Below are positions 1 through 8,900 of a stretch of DNA of 17,146 nt, piece after piece (position 1 is the stretch's first letter; each line of letters opens with the position of its first letter). The notes beneath the pieces were generated by a model that was not told the origin of the DNA, did no database searches, and was given only the letters and a program-made list of their open reading frames with translations. Origin of the DNA: JAKSUT01 sp045616505 (GTDB lineage Bacteria > Cyanobacteriota > Vampirovibrionia > Gastranaerophilales > Gastranaerophilaceae); NCBI GenBank assembly GCA_045616505.1, contig JAZLGV010000039.1:1-17146 (forward strand), written 5' to 3'. The position numbers and the translations under genes are program-made.

Positions 1-1097
1 CCGCCATGGACACCAACACAAGGTCCACAACCGGATGGTAAGAAATTAGCTCCTGCTTCTAGGAAAATTTCCAATAAGCCTTCTTTTGCTGCTTGAATAT
101 AAATATCTTTGCTGGCTGGAACTATTATTAATCTCGTATGAGAAGCAACTTTGTTTCCTTTTAAGACGTTTGCTACAACTCTTAAATCTTCTATTCTTCC
201 ATTTGTACAAGTTCCGACAAAAACTTGATTTACTTTGATTTTATCTAATTCATCAACAGTTTTTGTATTATCAACTGTGTGAGGACAAGAAACTGTATGT
301 TTGATTTGAGAAGCGTCAATTTTAATAACTCTTTCATATTGTGCATCTTCATCTGGTTTTATTTCTACAAATTTATCGCCTCTACCACGGCTTTCTAAAA
401 ATTCTTTTGTTTTTGCATCTGGTTTAAACAAACCACATTTTGCACCAGCTTCAACTGCCATATTTGCCAAAGTAAATCTTTCTGACATTGACATATTGTC
501 AATAGTTTCACCACAAAATTCTAAAGCTTTATATGTAGCTCCATCTGCACCAATCATTCCAATCAAATGCAACATCAAATCTTTTGAACAAATACCATCT
601 TGAAATTTTCCATTAACTTCAATCTTGAAAGTTTGAGGAACTTTTAACCAAGTTTTACCTAATGCCATACCAACTGCGATATCAGTAGAACCCATACCAG
701 TTGCAAAAGCACCTAATGCGCCTGATGTACAAGTGTGAGAATCTGCACCAATTAAAATTTCTGTAGGATTTACAAAAGTTTCAACAAGTCTTTGGTGACA
801 AACACCTTGACCAATTTCTGATAAAACTGCACCGTATTCTTTTGCAAACTCTCTCAACACCATGTGCGTATTTGATAATTCTTTTCTAGGACTTGGAGCC
901 GCATGATCAATAAATAAAATTGTTCTTTCTGGATTATTTAATTTTTCTTTTCCAATTTTTTTAAACTCTTGAACAGTTAAAGGACCGGTTCCATCTTGTA
1001 CTGCGCAAACATCAACTTTTGCAATAACAAGTTCGCCAGCTTTTACGTCGTGATTAGCGTGTTTTGAAATAATTTTTTCTACTAAAGTTTGTCCCAT
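1..1097 (-). CDS. leuC: 3-isopropylmalate dehydratase large subunit (LeuC, HacA/LeuC2-type), C-terminus cut by window edge
   Basis: The reverse strand is open from an ATG at 1097 to the left edge, giving 365 codons. The family is about 420 residues long, so roughly the last 55 are missing. LeuC with the small subunit LeuD isomerises 2-isopropylmalate to 3-isopropylmalate in cytosolic leucine synthesis, using a 4Fe-4S cluster. The cluster cysteines are visible: C297 in VGTCTNGR, then C357 and C360 in GCGPC. The family signature GADSHTC followed by GALGAFATGMGSTD is present, and the N-terminus (MGQTLVEKII) matches the archaeal-type HacA/LeuC2 branch. A GGAG ribosome binding site lies about 8 bases before the start. 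The gene is divergent from gyrA. Homoaconitase of the same family is an alternative, but leucine synthesis is far likelier in bacteria. leuD is not in the window. Confidence 0.93.
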   Translation of the reverse strand, partial: MGQTLVEKIISKHANHDVKAGELVIAKVDVCAVQDGTGPLTVQEFKKIGKEKLNNPERTILFIDHAAPSPRKELSNTHMVLREFAKEYGAVLSEIGQGVCHQRLVETFVNPTEILIGADSHTCTSGALGAFATGMGSTDIAVGMALGKTWLKVPQTFKIEVNGKFQDGICSKDLMLHLIGMIGADGATYKALEFCGETIDNMSMSERFTLANMAVEAGAKCGLFKPDAKTKEFLESRGRGDKFVEIKPDEDAQYERVIKIDASQIKHTVSCPHTVDNTKTVDELDKIKVNQVFVGTCTNGRIEDLRVVANVLKGNKVASHTRLIIVPASKDIYIQAAKEGLLEIFLEAGANFLPSGCGPCVGVHG

Positions 1098-1159
1098 GAT
1101 AAAACTCCAAATTCTGTATAAAACAATAGTAACATAAAACTAAAAAAGTAAATAATAAT

Positions 1160-1187
1160 TTGATTTAAAATTTGTTTATGATACAAT
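1160..1187 (+). promoter_or_regulatory. Candidate sigma-70-type promoter of gyrA
   Basis: TTGATT (1160-1165) and TACAAT (1182-1187) are separated by 16 bases. Transcription would start near 1194, about 20 bases before the gyrA ATG, leaving room for the GGGGGA ribosome binding site at 1202-1207. The whole leuC-gyrA gap is only 116 bases, so the leuC promoter must lie in the same interval. I found no equally good boxes for leuC; a weak TATACA -10 on the minus strand at 1115-1120 is possible. Confidence 0.45.
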
Positions 1188-1213
1188 AATAACAAAGACA
1201 TGGGGGATATTAA

Positions 1214-3781
1214 ATGAGTCAACAAAATATGTTTAGTGATGGAAAAATTATTCCAGCAAATATAAGAGATGAAATGAAGACATGCTACATTGATTATGCA
1301 ATGAGTGTAATCGTTGGACGTGCACTTCCAGATGTTAGAGATGGTTTAAAACCAGTTCACAGAAGAATTTTATTCGCAATGAACGAAGTTGGAATGACAC
1401 CTGATAAACCATTTAGAAAATGCGCCCGTATCGTTGGTGAAGTTTTAGGTAAATACCACCCACACGGCGATAGTTCAGTATATGAAGCATTAGTTCGTCT
1501 AGCTCAAGATTTTAACACAAGATATTTGGTTGTAGATGGACACGGAAACTTTGGTTCTGTCGATGGTGACGGTGCAGCTGCAATGCGTTATACAGAGGCA
1601 AGAATGCACAAAATCACTCAATCAATGCTTGCTGATATTGATTGCGAAACAGTAGATTTTATGCCAAACTTTGATGGTTCATTAGAAGAACCAACTGTAT
1701 TGCCTGTAAGACTTCCAATGATTTTGTTAAATGGTTGTTCTGGTATTGCCGTTGGTATGGCAACAAATATTCCACCTCACAATCTTTGCGAAGTAGTTGA
1801 TGCAACTGTTGCATTAATTGATAACCCAGATATCACTATCGATGGATTAATGGAATATGTTAAAGGCCCTGACTTCCCAACTGCTGCAACTATTGTTGGC
1901 TTAAACGATATTAAACAAGCATACGAAACAGGTAGAGGTTCTATCAAAATGTCTGCTGTTGCAAATTTTGAAGAAATTGCAGGTGGCGGTGGTCGTCAAT
2001 CAAGAACAGCTATCGTTGTTACAGAAATTCCTTACCAAGTAAACAAAGCAATGCTAATCCAAAAAATTGCAGAACTTGTTAAAGACCAAAAAATCGTTGG
2101 TATTTCTGATATCAGAGATGAATCTGACAGAGATGGTATGAGAATAGTTATCGAACTTAAACGTGATGCAAAACCAGATGTAGTTAAAAACAACTTGTTT
2201 AAACACACTCAATTATCAACAACATTTGGTTACAATATGATTGCTCTTGTTGGCTTACAACCACGTTTGATGAGCTTGTATGAAGTTCTTTCAGAATTCA
2301 TCGAACACAGAGTTGAAGTTATCACAAGAAGAACAATGTTCTTCCTTAAAAAAGCTAAAATCAGAGCTCATATTTTATCAGGTTTATTGATTGCTCTTGG
2401 TTCTTTAGACGAAGTTATTGAACTTATCAAAAAATCTAAAACAACAGACGATGCAAGACAAGGTTTGATGTCAAAATTCGGACTTGATGTTGATCAAGCA
2501 AACGCAATCCTTGAAATGCAATTAAGACGTTTGACAGGTTTGGAACAAGATAAAATCAAAGCTGAATACGAAGAATTACAAAGAAAAATCAAAGAATACG
2601 AAGAAATTTTGGCTGACAGAAAGAAAGTTTTAGCAATCATTAAAACAGAACTTCTTGAAGACAAAGAAAAATATGGAGATGAAAGAAAAACTCAAATCGT
2701 TCCTGAACAAGGTGAAATGAGTATTGAAGACTTAACTCCAAACACTCCAATGGCTGTATTTATCACTCAACAAGGTTACATCAAAAGAATTTCTCTTGAT
2801 ACCTTCGAAAGACAAAATAGAGCTACAAGAGGAAAATCAGGAATAAAAACTAAAGAGGATGATGATATTCAACACTTCTTTACTGCAATGATGCACGATA
2901 AAGTGTTATTCTTCTCTTCTAAAGGTACAGTTTATAGCTTGAATGTTTATGACTTCCCAGAAGGTTCAAGACAAGCTAAAGGTTTACCAATTATAAACCT
3001 ACTTCCAATCGAACAAGATGAAAAAATCACAGCAGTTGTTCCTGTAAGCAACTTCTCAAAAGAATCAAATCTAATTATGCTTACAAAACACGGTTACATA
3101 AAACGTATTGAACTTGATAATTTCTCTAATATCAGAAGAAACGGTATCATAGCAATCGGTTTGGAAGACGGCGATGAACTTTGCTGGGTAAAACTTGCAA
3201 CTGCTAAAGACGAAATCATCATTGGTACAAGTTGCGGTATGGCAATCAGATTCCCAATCCAAGATTTAAGACCTTTAGGCAGAAGTGCTAGAGGTGTTAC
3301 ATCTATGAAACTAAGAACAGGTGATAGTCTAATCGGTTGCGACGTTGTTCCTAGAGATTATGATGCAGACTTATTATTAGTAACTTCTGACGGTTTTGGA
3401 AAACGCTCAAAACTTTCTGAATTCAGAACACAAAACAGAGGTGGTATCGGTTTAATCGCAACTAAATTCAAAACATCTACATCAAGATTAGTTGCACTTT
3501 CAATCGTTGAAGAAAGCGATGAAATAATGCTTGTTACTGCAAATGGTGTTGTTTCAAGATTAAAAGCAGGAGATATTTCTCAACAAGGAAGACCTGCAAC
3601 TGGTGTAAGAGCTCAAAACCTTGTTGATGGTGATTCAGTTGCATCTGCTACTAAAATCATCAACCCTGATGAAGATGACAACATCTTTATCAAACCAGCT
3701 CAACCAACAGAAGAAGCTGCTGACACAACAACACAAACAAGTTTGTTAGAAACTTCAACTGAAACAACAACAGAAGAATAA
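1214..3781 (+). CDS. gyrA: DNA gyrase subunit A
   Basis: Breakage-reunion subunit of the type IIA topoisomerase that introduces negative supercoils together with GyrB. It has 855 residues, close to the family norm. The catalytic tyrosine is Y126 in AAAMRYTEAR. The quinolone-determining region reads HPHGDSSVYE, with S87 and E91 at the E. coli S83 and D87 positions, so there is no classical resistance substitution. The winged-helix/tower half runs to about residue 505. The C-terminal beta-pinwheel follows, with repeated blades such as GYIKRI and GTVYSL, and ends in an acidic, Thr-rich tail (about 820-855). The GyrA box at the start of the pinwheel is degenerate, QNRATRG at 534-540, where QRRGG(K/R)G is usual. 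ParC normally lacks the box altogether, but the six-bladed length and blade sequences fit GyrA better. The start is set by GGGGGA 7 bases upstream. Codons rich in AAC, ATC and TTC suggest high expression. Confidence 0.96.
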   Translation: MSQQNMFSDGKIIPANIRDEMKTCYIDYAMSVIVGRALPDVRDGLKPVHRRILFAMNEVGMTPDKPFRKCARIVGEVLGKYHPHGDSSVYEALVRLAQDFNTRYLVVDGHGNFGSVDGDGAAAMRYTEARMHKITQSMLADIDCETVDFMPNFDGSLEEPTVLPVRLPMILLNGCSGIAVGMATNIPPHNLCEVVDATVALIDNPDITIDGLMEYVKGPDFPTAATIVGLNDIKQAYETGRGSIKMSAVANFEEIAGGGGRQSRTAIVVTEIPYQVNKAMLIQKIAELVKDQKIVGISDIRDESDRDGMRIVIELKRDAKPDVVKNNLFKHTQLSTTFGYNMIALVGLQPRLMSLYEVLSEFIEHRVEVITRRTMFFLKKAKIRAHILSGLLIALGSLDEVIELIKKSKTTDDARQGLMSKFGLDVDQANAILEMQLRRLTGLEQDKIKAEYEELQRKIKEYEEILADRKKVLAIIKTELLEDKEKYGDERKTQIVPEQGEMSIEDLTPNTPMAVFITQQGYIKRISLDTFERQNRATRGKSGIKTKEDDDIQHFFTAMMHDKVLFFSSKGTVYSLNVYDFPEGSRQAKGLPIINLLPIEQDEKITAVVPVSNFSKESNLIMLTKHGYIKRIELDNFSNIRRNGIIAIGLEDGDELCWVKLATAKDEIIIGTSCGMAIRFPIQDLRPLGRSARGVTSMKLRTGDSLIGCDVVPRDYDADLLLVTSDGFGKRSKLSEFRTQNRGGIGLIATKFKTSTSRLVALSIVEESDEIMLVTANGVVSRLKAGDISQQGRPATGVRAQNLVDGDSVASATKIINPDEDDNIFIKPAQPTEEAADTTTQTSLLETSTETTTEE

Positions 3782-3801
3782 AAACAAACAAAATAAAATA
3801 A

Positions 3802-3838
3802 AAAAAGCGTCTGTTTAAAAATCAAACAGGCGCTTTTT
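3802..3838 (+). terminator. Intrinsic terminator of gyrA
   Basis: AAAAAGCGTCTGTTT (3802-3816) pairs with AAACAGGCGCTTTTT (3824-3838) through a 7-base loop, with one T-G wobble. The stem ends in a T run and starts 20 bases after the gyrA stop codon. Confidence 0.88.
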
Positions 3839-3858
3839 AATATAACTTTTAAATACTA

Positions 3859-3887
3859 TTGAATTCATTAACTAAATCTACTATAAT
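3859..3887 (+). promoter_or_regulatory. Strong sigma-70-type promoter with no protein gene downstream
   Basis: TTGAAT (3859-3864), a 17-base spacer and a perfect TATAAT (3882-3887) make the best promoter match in the window. It points rightward into a region without a plus-strand protein gene. Predicted initiation is around 3894, directly before a hairpin with a T tract. A 9-base-pair inverted repeat (CTAAATCTA at 3872-3880 and TAGATTTAG at 3887-3895) straddles the -10 box and could be an operator. Confidence 0.5.
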
Positions 3888-3893
3888 AGATTT

Positions 3894-3950
3894 AGAACTT
3901 GTTGATGTTCTCCCATAAGGAGTTAGAAAAACATCAGCAAGTTTTTCTTT
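3894..3950 (+). ncRNA. Putative ~55-nt small RNA ending in its own terminator hairpin
   Basis: Starting at the predicted initiation site of the upstream promoter, the transcript would fold almost entirely into one stem: AACTTGTTGATGTT (3896-3909) with AACATCAGCAAGTT (3930-3943), 14 pairs including one G-U wobble. It is followed by GTTTTTCTTTT. The apical 20 bases contain a smaller hairpin, CTCC-cataa-GGAG, which exposes or sequesters a Shine-Dalgarno-like AAGGAG. Promoter, start and terminator within about 90 bases is the arrangement of a very short sRNA gene. I do not recognise its family. Alternatives are a second, backup terminator for gyrA or chance structure in a decayed protein gene on the other strand. 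Confidence 0.4.
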
Positions 3951-3975
3951 TAATTCAACATCTTATAATAACTAC

Positions 3976-4013
3976 AAAAAAGAAGGCTTGAAATAATTCA
4001 AGCCTTCTTTTTT
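3976..4013. terminator. Bidirectional intrinsic terminator
   Basis: A perfect 17-base-pair stem (3976-3992 with 3997-4013, core GAAGGCTTGAA / TTCAAGCCTTC) has a 4-base loop, with A6 on one side and T6 on the other, so it can work on both strands. It lies 18 bases beyond the stop codon of the leftward GH57 gene and also faces rightward transcription from the small-RNA region. Confidence 0.87.
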
Positions 4014-4031
4014 AAATTATATAACTAAGCT

Positions 4032-5753
4032 CTAGTCTTTGTATAGAGGAGCTAGTTTTGCTTCTTGTTGAGGTATTTTACCTTCTTCGATTGGTAAATA
4101 CACTCTGTAATCAATATCACAGAAACAATTATCAATAGATTCGATTTCTGATAATACAGCTTCATCAATAGAATTTGCATCAATCATATCACAGATTTTT
4201 TCAAATCTTTCAACGTGTTCTCTAAATCTATCTGTTGCATAATCTTTTGCTTGCCATGTTGTAATCAAGAAAGGCCAATCAGAACTTTGTAACAACAAGT
4301 TTTCTCTAGCCATTTGATTTAAAGCTCTATGCAATAAATTGTCTGTTGGAACATTTTCGTATCTTGAAGCAACTTCAGTAATACGTTTTTCACAAGAGTG
4401 AATAATTGGCCACATCCATTCTGTCAAATGGTTTTGCCATACCCAGAAATGTCCACCTTGTCCCCAAGAAGATTCAGGGATTTGGATAGCTTCTTTTGGT
4501 GGATATTTATGAACATATTCACCTGCTGTTAATCTTTCTACTTCTGGAAGATAAGTAGCGAATTTTTTAACAACTTGTTTAATAAATTCAACACCTTCAA
4601 ACCACCAGTGTCCAAACAATTCTGTATCGAATGAAACCATAATCAAACCTTCTTTGTTATTAGCAAGTTTGTAATCGTTCAACATGTGATACAACATTGT
4701 TGTATAGTGGTCAGAGTTTTCATTAATTTTATTTAGAGCTAATACTGGGTCGTAAAGCATTTTGTCACCTAAATCAGTTTTAGATGAAGTTACTCTCCAA
4801 TAGTGAGCACCTGATTTGTCATCTTTTTTGTGGAATTCTCTAAATACACCGTCACCAGGATATCCATCAGCTGCTGACCAAACTTGGTAACCAGCTCTAT
4901 CATTTCTACCCATAACTGCAACTTGTGCATCTGGTAGCCAATAAGCTGAATAAGTATCATATCCAGTTGCTTCTCTTTCAGGAAGTGGAATGTATTCAAT
5001 ATTTCCGTAAACACCGATTACACGACGATTACCAATTGAGTTACCACCTTCGATAACGTGTGATTCAGTAAAGAAATATTCAATGTCGTTGTTTTGAAGT
5101 GTAACTTCAATAGCTGGACGCCATTTCTTTTGTCCGTCTTTACCAACGAATTCATAACCTTGTCTGTATGCACATTCAGGCAACCAACAACCACAAGCTT
5201 TTTTACCAAACATTCTTTTTGTAGTGTCTTGACCAACTTTAAATTGTGCGTTTAAGTTATTATCTGTTGCTAACAATGGTGAAAAACCGTGAGTAGCACC
5301 AGATGTAGTAATTTCAATACAACCTAATTCTTGATATTTTTTGAAATTACCAATCAAATCACAACCATATTTGTTTACAAAACAATCTTTTATATTGTTA
5401 AACCAATCAAAATAATATTTTGCCAAATATTTTAAGTGTTGTGAGTGTTCAACTTTTGGATCTGGATATCTGTCTAAGTCTTTTGCAATAGCTGCTATTC
5501 TTGTATCCAAATACTTAATAAAACCTTGTTTCAAATGTTCATCATTTAATTGTTCTGCTAATATAGGGGTAATACCAACTGTTAATTTAGCTTTTATTCC
5601 TTCATCCCATAATTCAGAAATTGCATTTAGCAATGGCACGTATGTTTCAGCCATACATTCATAAAGATTTTCTTCTCCGAAAGGCCACATACCGGCTTTT
5701 CTATAGAATGGAAGATGGCTATGTAACATAAATACGAATTGTCCAACTGACAT
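4032..5753 (-). CDS. 1,4-alpha-glucan branching enzyme, glycoside hydrolase family 57
   Basis: Cytosolic retaining enzyme that transfers a cut alpha-1,4-glucan piece onto a 6-hydroxyl, making the branches of glycogen. Its 573 residues are typical of the GH57 branching enzymes. The N-terminal barrel opens with FMLHSHLP (H11, H13). The nucleophile is E193 in CWLPECAYRQG and the acid/base is D376 in VSFDTELFGHWWFEG, as in the Thermococcus and Thermus enzymes. The stretch QVWSAADGYPGDG with REFH and HYWRVTS (about 290-323) is a branching-enzyme hallmark, and the helical C-terminal domain carries SSWGQGGHFWVW. No glgA, glgC or glgP neighbour is present, so the gene stands alone. GGAGG sits 6 bases before the ATG, a strong start, and a bidirectional terminator ends the gene. 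A -10-like TATAAT (5788-5793, minus strand) lacks a good -35. GH57 alpha-amylase or 4-alpha-glucanotransferase is less likely. Confidence 0.9.
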   Translation of the reverse strand: MSVGQFVFMLHSHLPFYRKAGMWPFGEENLYECMAETYVPLLNAISELWDEGIKAKLTVGITPILAEQLNDEHLKQGFIKYLDTRIAAIAKDLDRYPDPKVEHSQHLKYLAKYYFDWFNNIKDCFVNKYGCDLIGNFKKYQELGCIEITTSGATHGFSPLLATDNNLNAQFKVGQDTTKRMFGKKACGCWLPECAYRQGYEFVGKDGQKKWRPAIEVTLQNNDIEYFFTESHVIEGGNSIGNRRVIGVYGNIEYIPLPEREATGYDTYSAYWLPDAQVAVMGRNDRAGYQVWSAADGYPGDGVFREFHKKDDKSGAHYWRVTSSKTDLGDKMLYDPVLALNKINENSDHYTTMLYHMLNDYKLANNKEGLIMVSFDTELFGHWWFEGVEFIKQVVKKFATYLPEVERLTAGEYVHKYPPKEAIQIPESSWGQGGHFWVWQNHLTEWMWPIIHSCEKRITEVASRYENVPTDNLLHRALNQMARENLLLQSSDWPFLITTWQAKDYATDRFREHVERFEKICDMIDANSIDEAVLSEIESIDNCFCDIDYRVYLPIEEGKIPQQEAKLAPLYKD

Positions 5754-5970
5754 AATTGCCTCCGTTCTTATTTAAATTCGTAGTTTAATTATAGTTCAAA
5801 TCAAACTTTATATATATGATATATCATAAATATTCAAAAAAAATAATACTTTAGACTAATTTATGAATTATTTTTGTTACAAATATTCAAATAAACCTTA
5901 TTTTTACAATTTTTTAAATTTAAAATTGCAATTGTTTTTGATTGTTGATAAAATTTTATGGGGATAAAAA
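5754..5970. other. AT-rich divergent intergenic region
   Basis: This 217-base gap between the leftward GH57 gene and the rightward helicase gene contains no RNA gene or protein gene that I can support. It holds a perfect 14-base palindrome, TATGATATATCATA (5815-5828), about 60 bases upstream of the GH57 start. It also has a 10-base palindrome, AATTGCAATT (5924-5933), overlapping a candidate helicase -35. A weak promoter for the helicase can be drawn as TTGCAA (5926-5931), 17 bases, TAAAAT (5949-5954). That would leave a leader of only about 10 bases starting at the GGGGA ribosome binding site. Confidence 0.5.
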
Positions 5971-8900
5971 ATGTTTTTTCAAGGCGGAATTTCAACTAAA
6001 AAAACCGATGTGCTTATTAATGAATACGTCAAATTAATTAATAGCGGAATTTCTGCTTCAAAAATTCTTGTAATTTTACAAAATTCAAACAGACGACAAT
6101 ATTTTTCAAACAAAGTTTTTGAAAAAATAAATGTTTCTGCAATTGAAAAGCCACAAATTTATTCATTTTATGGTCTGATTTACAATGCAGTAAAAGATAA
6201 TTGGGCAAAACTTGAAAACATTTTGCCTCAAAGCCCACATACAAAAATTTTACCAAACCTTATTGGACTTGAAGTTTCTCAATATTTATTCAAACAAATC
6301 ATTTCTCAAATAAAATTTGAAGGTTACAATTCAAAAAAATCTCTACTTCACCAACTTTTTAGAAGATATTCGCTCATTGTTCAAAACAATTTAACGGATG
6401 AAGATATTAAATGGAGATGCGAAGAAGTTTTGAAAGAAAGTTTTGCACCTGACGCAAAACTTGCACTTGATAAATTCAAAAAAGAAACAATAAATATGCG
6501 TGCTTTTGATTATCTTAGACAAAGTTTGATTTTTAGCTACATATACAAAAATACCGACTATTTCAAAGATATAGAATATTTCATTCTTGATGACGGAGAT
6601 GAAATCACACCTGCGTGTTTTGATTTCATAAAACATATAAAACCTCAACTAAAAGACTTTTTTATAGCGTTTGACCCTCTAGGCTCTAGCCGAAGCGGTT
6701 ATTTAGGGGCAGACAAAAACAATTGCGACAATTTAAAAACATTATTCAATGGGAAAACTCAAATTCTCGAAGAAAAAAGCAAAATGGCTTATGATGCAAA
6801 AATTTTATACGAAAATATCACCGATAAAAAAAACGAAAACCTTAAACGCTTTTCTCTAACTTCTCTATCAAAAAGAGCCAACATGATAGATTGTTGCATA
6901 AACAAAATTACAGAATTGCTTGATAAAGGATTTTTGCCAAATCAAATCATTGTTATAACTCCAATAATTGATGATATGCTAAAATTTTGCCTAAAAGAAA
7001 AATTAAAAAACAAACTTGAAATCCTTTCTCTTTCAGGTAGCGAAAAATTATCACAAAACGAAATTGTTGCAGCTTCAATTTGCATACTAAAACTTGCGAA
7101 TAATATTCCTGTTTCACAATTTGATATAAGAAACATTTTACACTTTTTAGACATCCCTTTAAAATATTGTCAAAATATTTTAGAAAAATTTGAAACCACA
7201 CAAAAACTTATAAATTTTGAATTTAATATTGAAGAATATACTCTAAAATACGAAAAATTACTTTCTACGATAAAAGAAATTTCTCAAAACAATAATCTTT
7301 CTTCACAAATTTATAAAATCTATGAAAATCTTGTTGATATTAGTAAATATTCATCTGATGAAATTACAAAATTTAATTTCTTTATAAAAGAAATTAGCGA
7401 TTTTGAACATGTTTTTGAAAATTCAATTCCTAAAGAAAAAATCATTGAACAAGTAGAAAATTCAATAATTTCAGAAAATCCAAACACACAACTTGAAATA
7501 AAAGAACAAGAACTTGTAATTGCAACACCTCAAAAAATCATCGACAATCAAATATCAAGTAAATTCCAAATCTGGCTTGATATATCTTCTGATGAATGGA
7601 TAAAATGCGACACAGGCCCATTATATAACGCTTGGGTTATGCAAAAAAATTGGGAAAAACCTGAATTTACGCTTCAAGACAATCTTGAACTTACAGAAAA
7701 CAGAACTGCAAGAGTGCTTAGAAAATTAACACTTTGTGCAACCGAAAACATTTTTGCTTACGCAAGTCTTTTTGACGGAAGCGGAGTTGAAAATTTTGGT
7801 GGCATAGAAAAATACCTACCTCAAAAAACAAAAGAAAACATAGTAATAAGCAAAAAACCATTCACACCAAGAGAAGACCAAAAACCTGTTTTGGAATACA
7901 AAAAAGGGAAAATGGCAATTTCTGCTGTCCCAGGAGCAGGAAAAACAACCATACTTCTTGAATTAATCATTCAACTTTTAAAAAACAAAATAAAACCTGA
8001 AAATATTTTTGTACTCACTTATATGGAATCTGCTGCAAGAAATTTCAGAGAACGAACACAAAACGCAAACCCTGATTTAACGCAACTTCCAAATATCAGC
8101 ACAATTCATGGACTCGCACTTAAAATTTTAAAAGAAAACGAAAACTACGAAAAAGTAGGATTAAACCCGAATTTTGAAATTTGTGATGATTCACAAAGAG
8201 TTACTTTAATCAAAAATATCGGAGATAAACTTCATATTACACAACAATATTTAACCGACTTTGAAAGAGGTGTTTCCGTTCTAAAAATGAACAACAAAAA
8301 CTCAAACGAAAACACTATTGAAGCCCAAAACATAAAAGATAAAAAACTTTCAAAATTTGTTGAATTTTTCAACGAATACCAAAAAACATTACAAGAACAA
8401 AATCTAATTGACTATGATGATATGTTGATTTTGTCAGTAAAACTATTAAAAAATAACCCAGACATTCGCTCTCACTACCAAGATATTTGTAAATACGTCA
8501 TTGAAGACGAAGCTCAAGATTCTTCTGCGATACAACAAGAACTCATTGAAATGTTGAGTTCTAAACACAAAAATCTTGTACGTTGCGGAGATATAAATCA
8601 AGCTATCACAACAACTTTTTCTAATGCAGATGTTGAAGGTTTTAGAAATTTCATAAAAACAAGCAATAAATGTGTATCAATGAACCAATCACAAAGATGC
8701 ACAAAAGATGTTTGGACTCTTGCTAATAATCTTGTTAATTTTACTAAAAATAAAGATTCAGCAAAAAATGCGTTTTTTGATATACAAATGAAACCTGTTC
8801 AAGGAAAAAATCCTGAAGAAAAAAATGCAATAAAATGCTTTGCAGTACAAAATACTTTTGCAGAAAAAAATTATATATCTAAAACTATCAAAGATATTCT

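Noticed and set aside
1098..1213. Riboswitch or leucine attenuator upstream of leuC.
   Set aside because: The gap is only 116 bases, shows no stable stem and no leader peptide with leucine codons.
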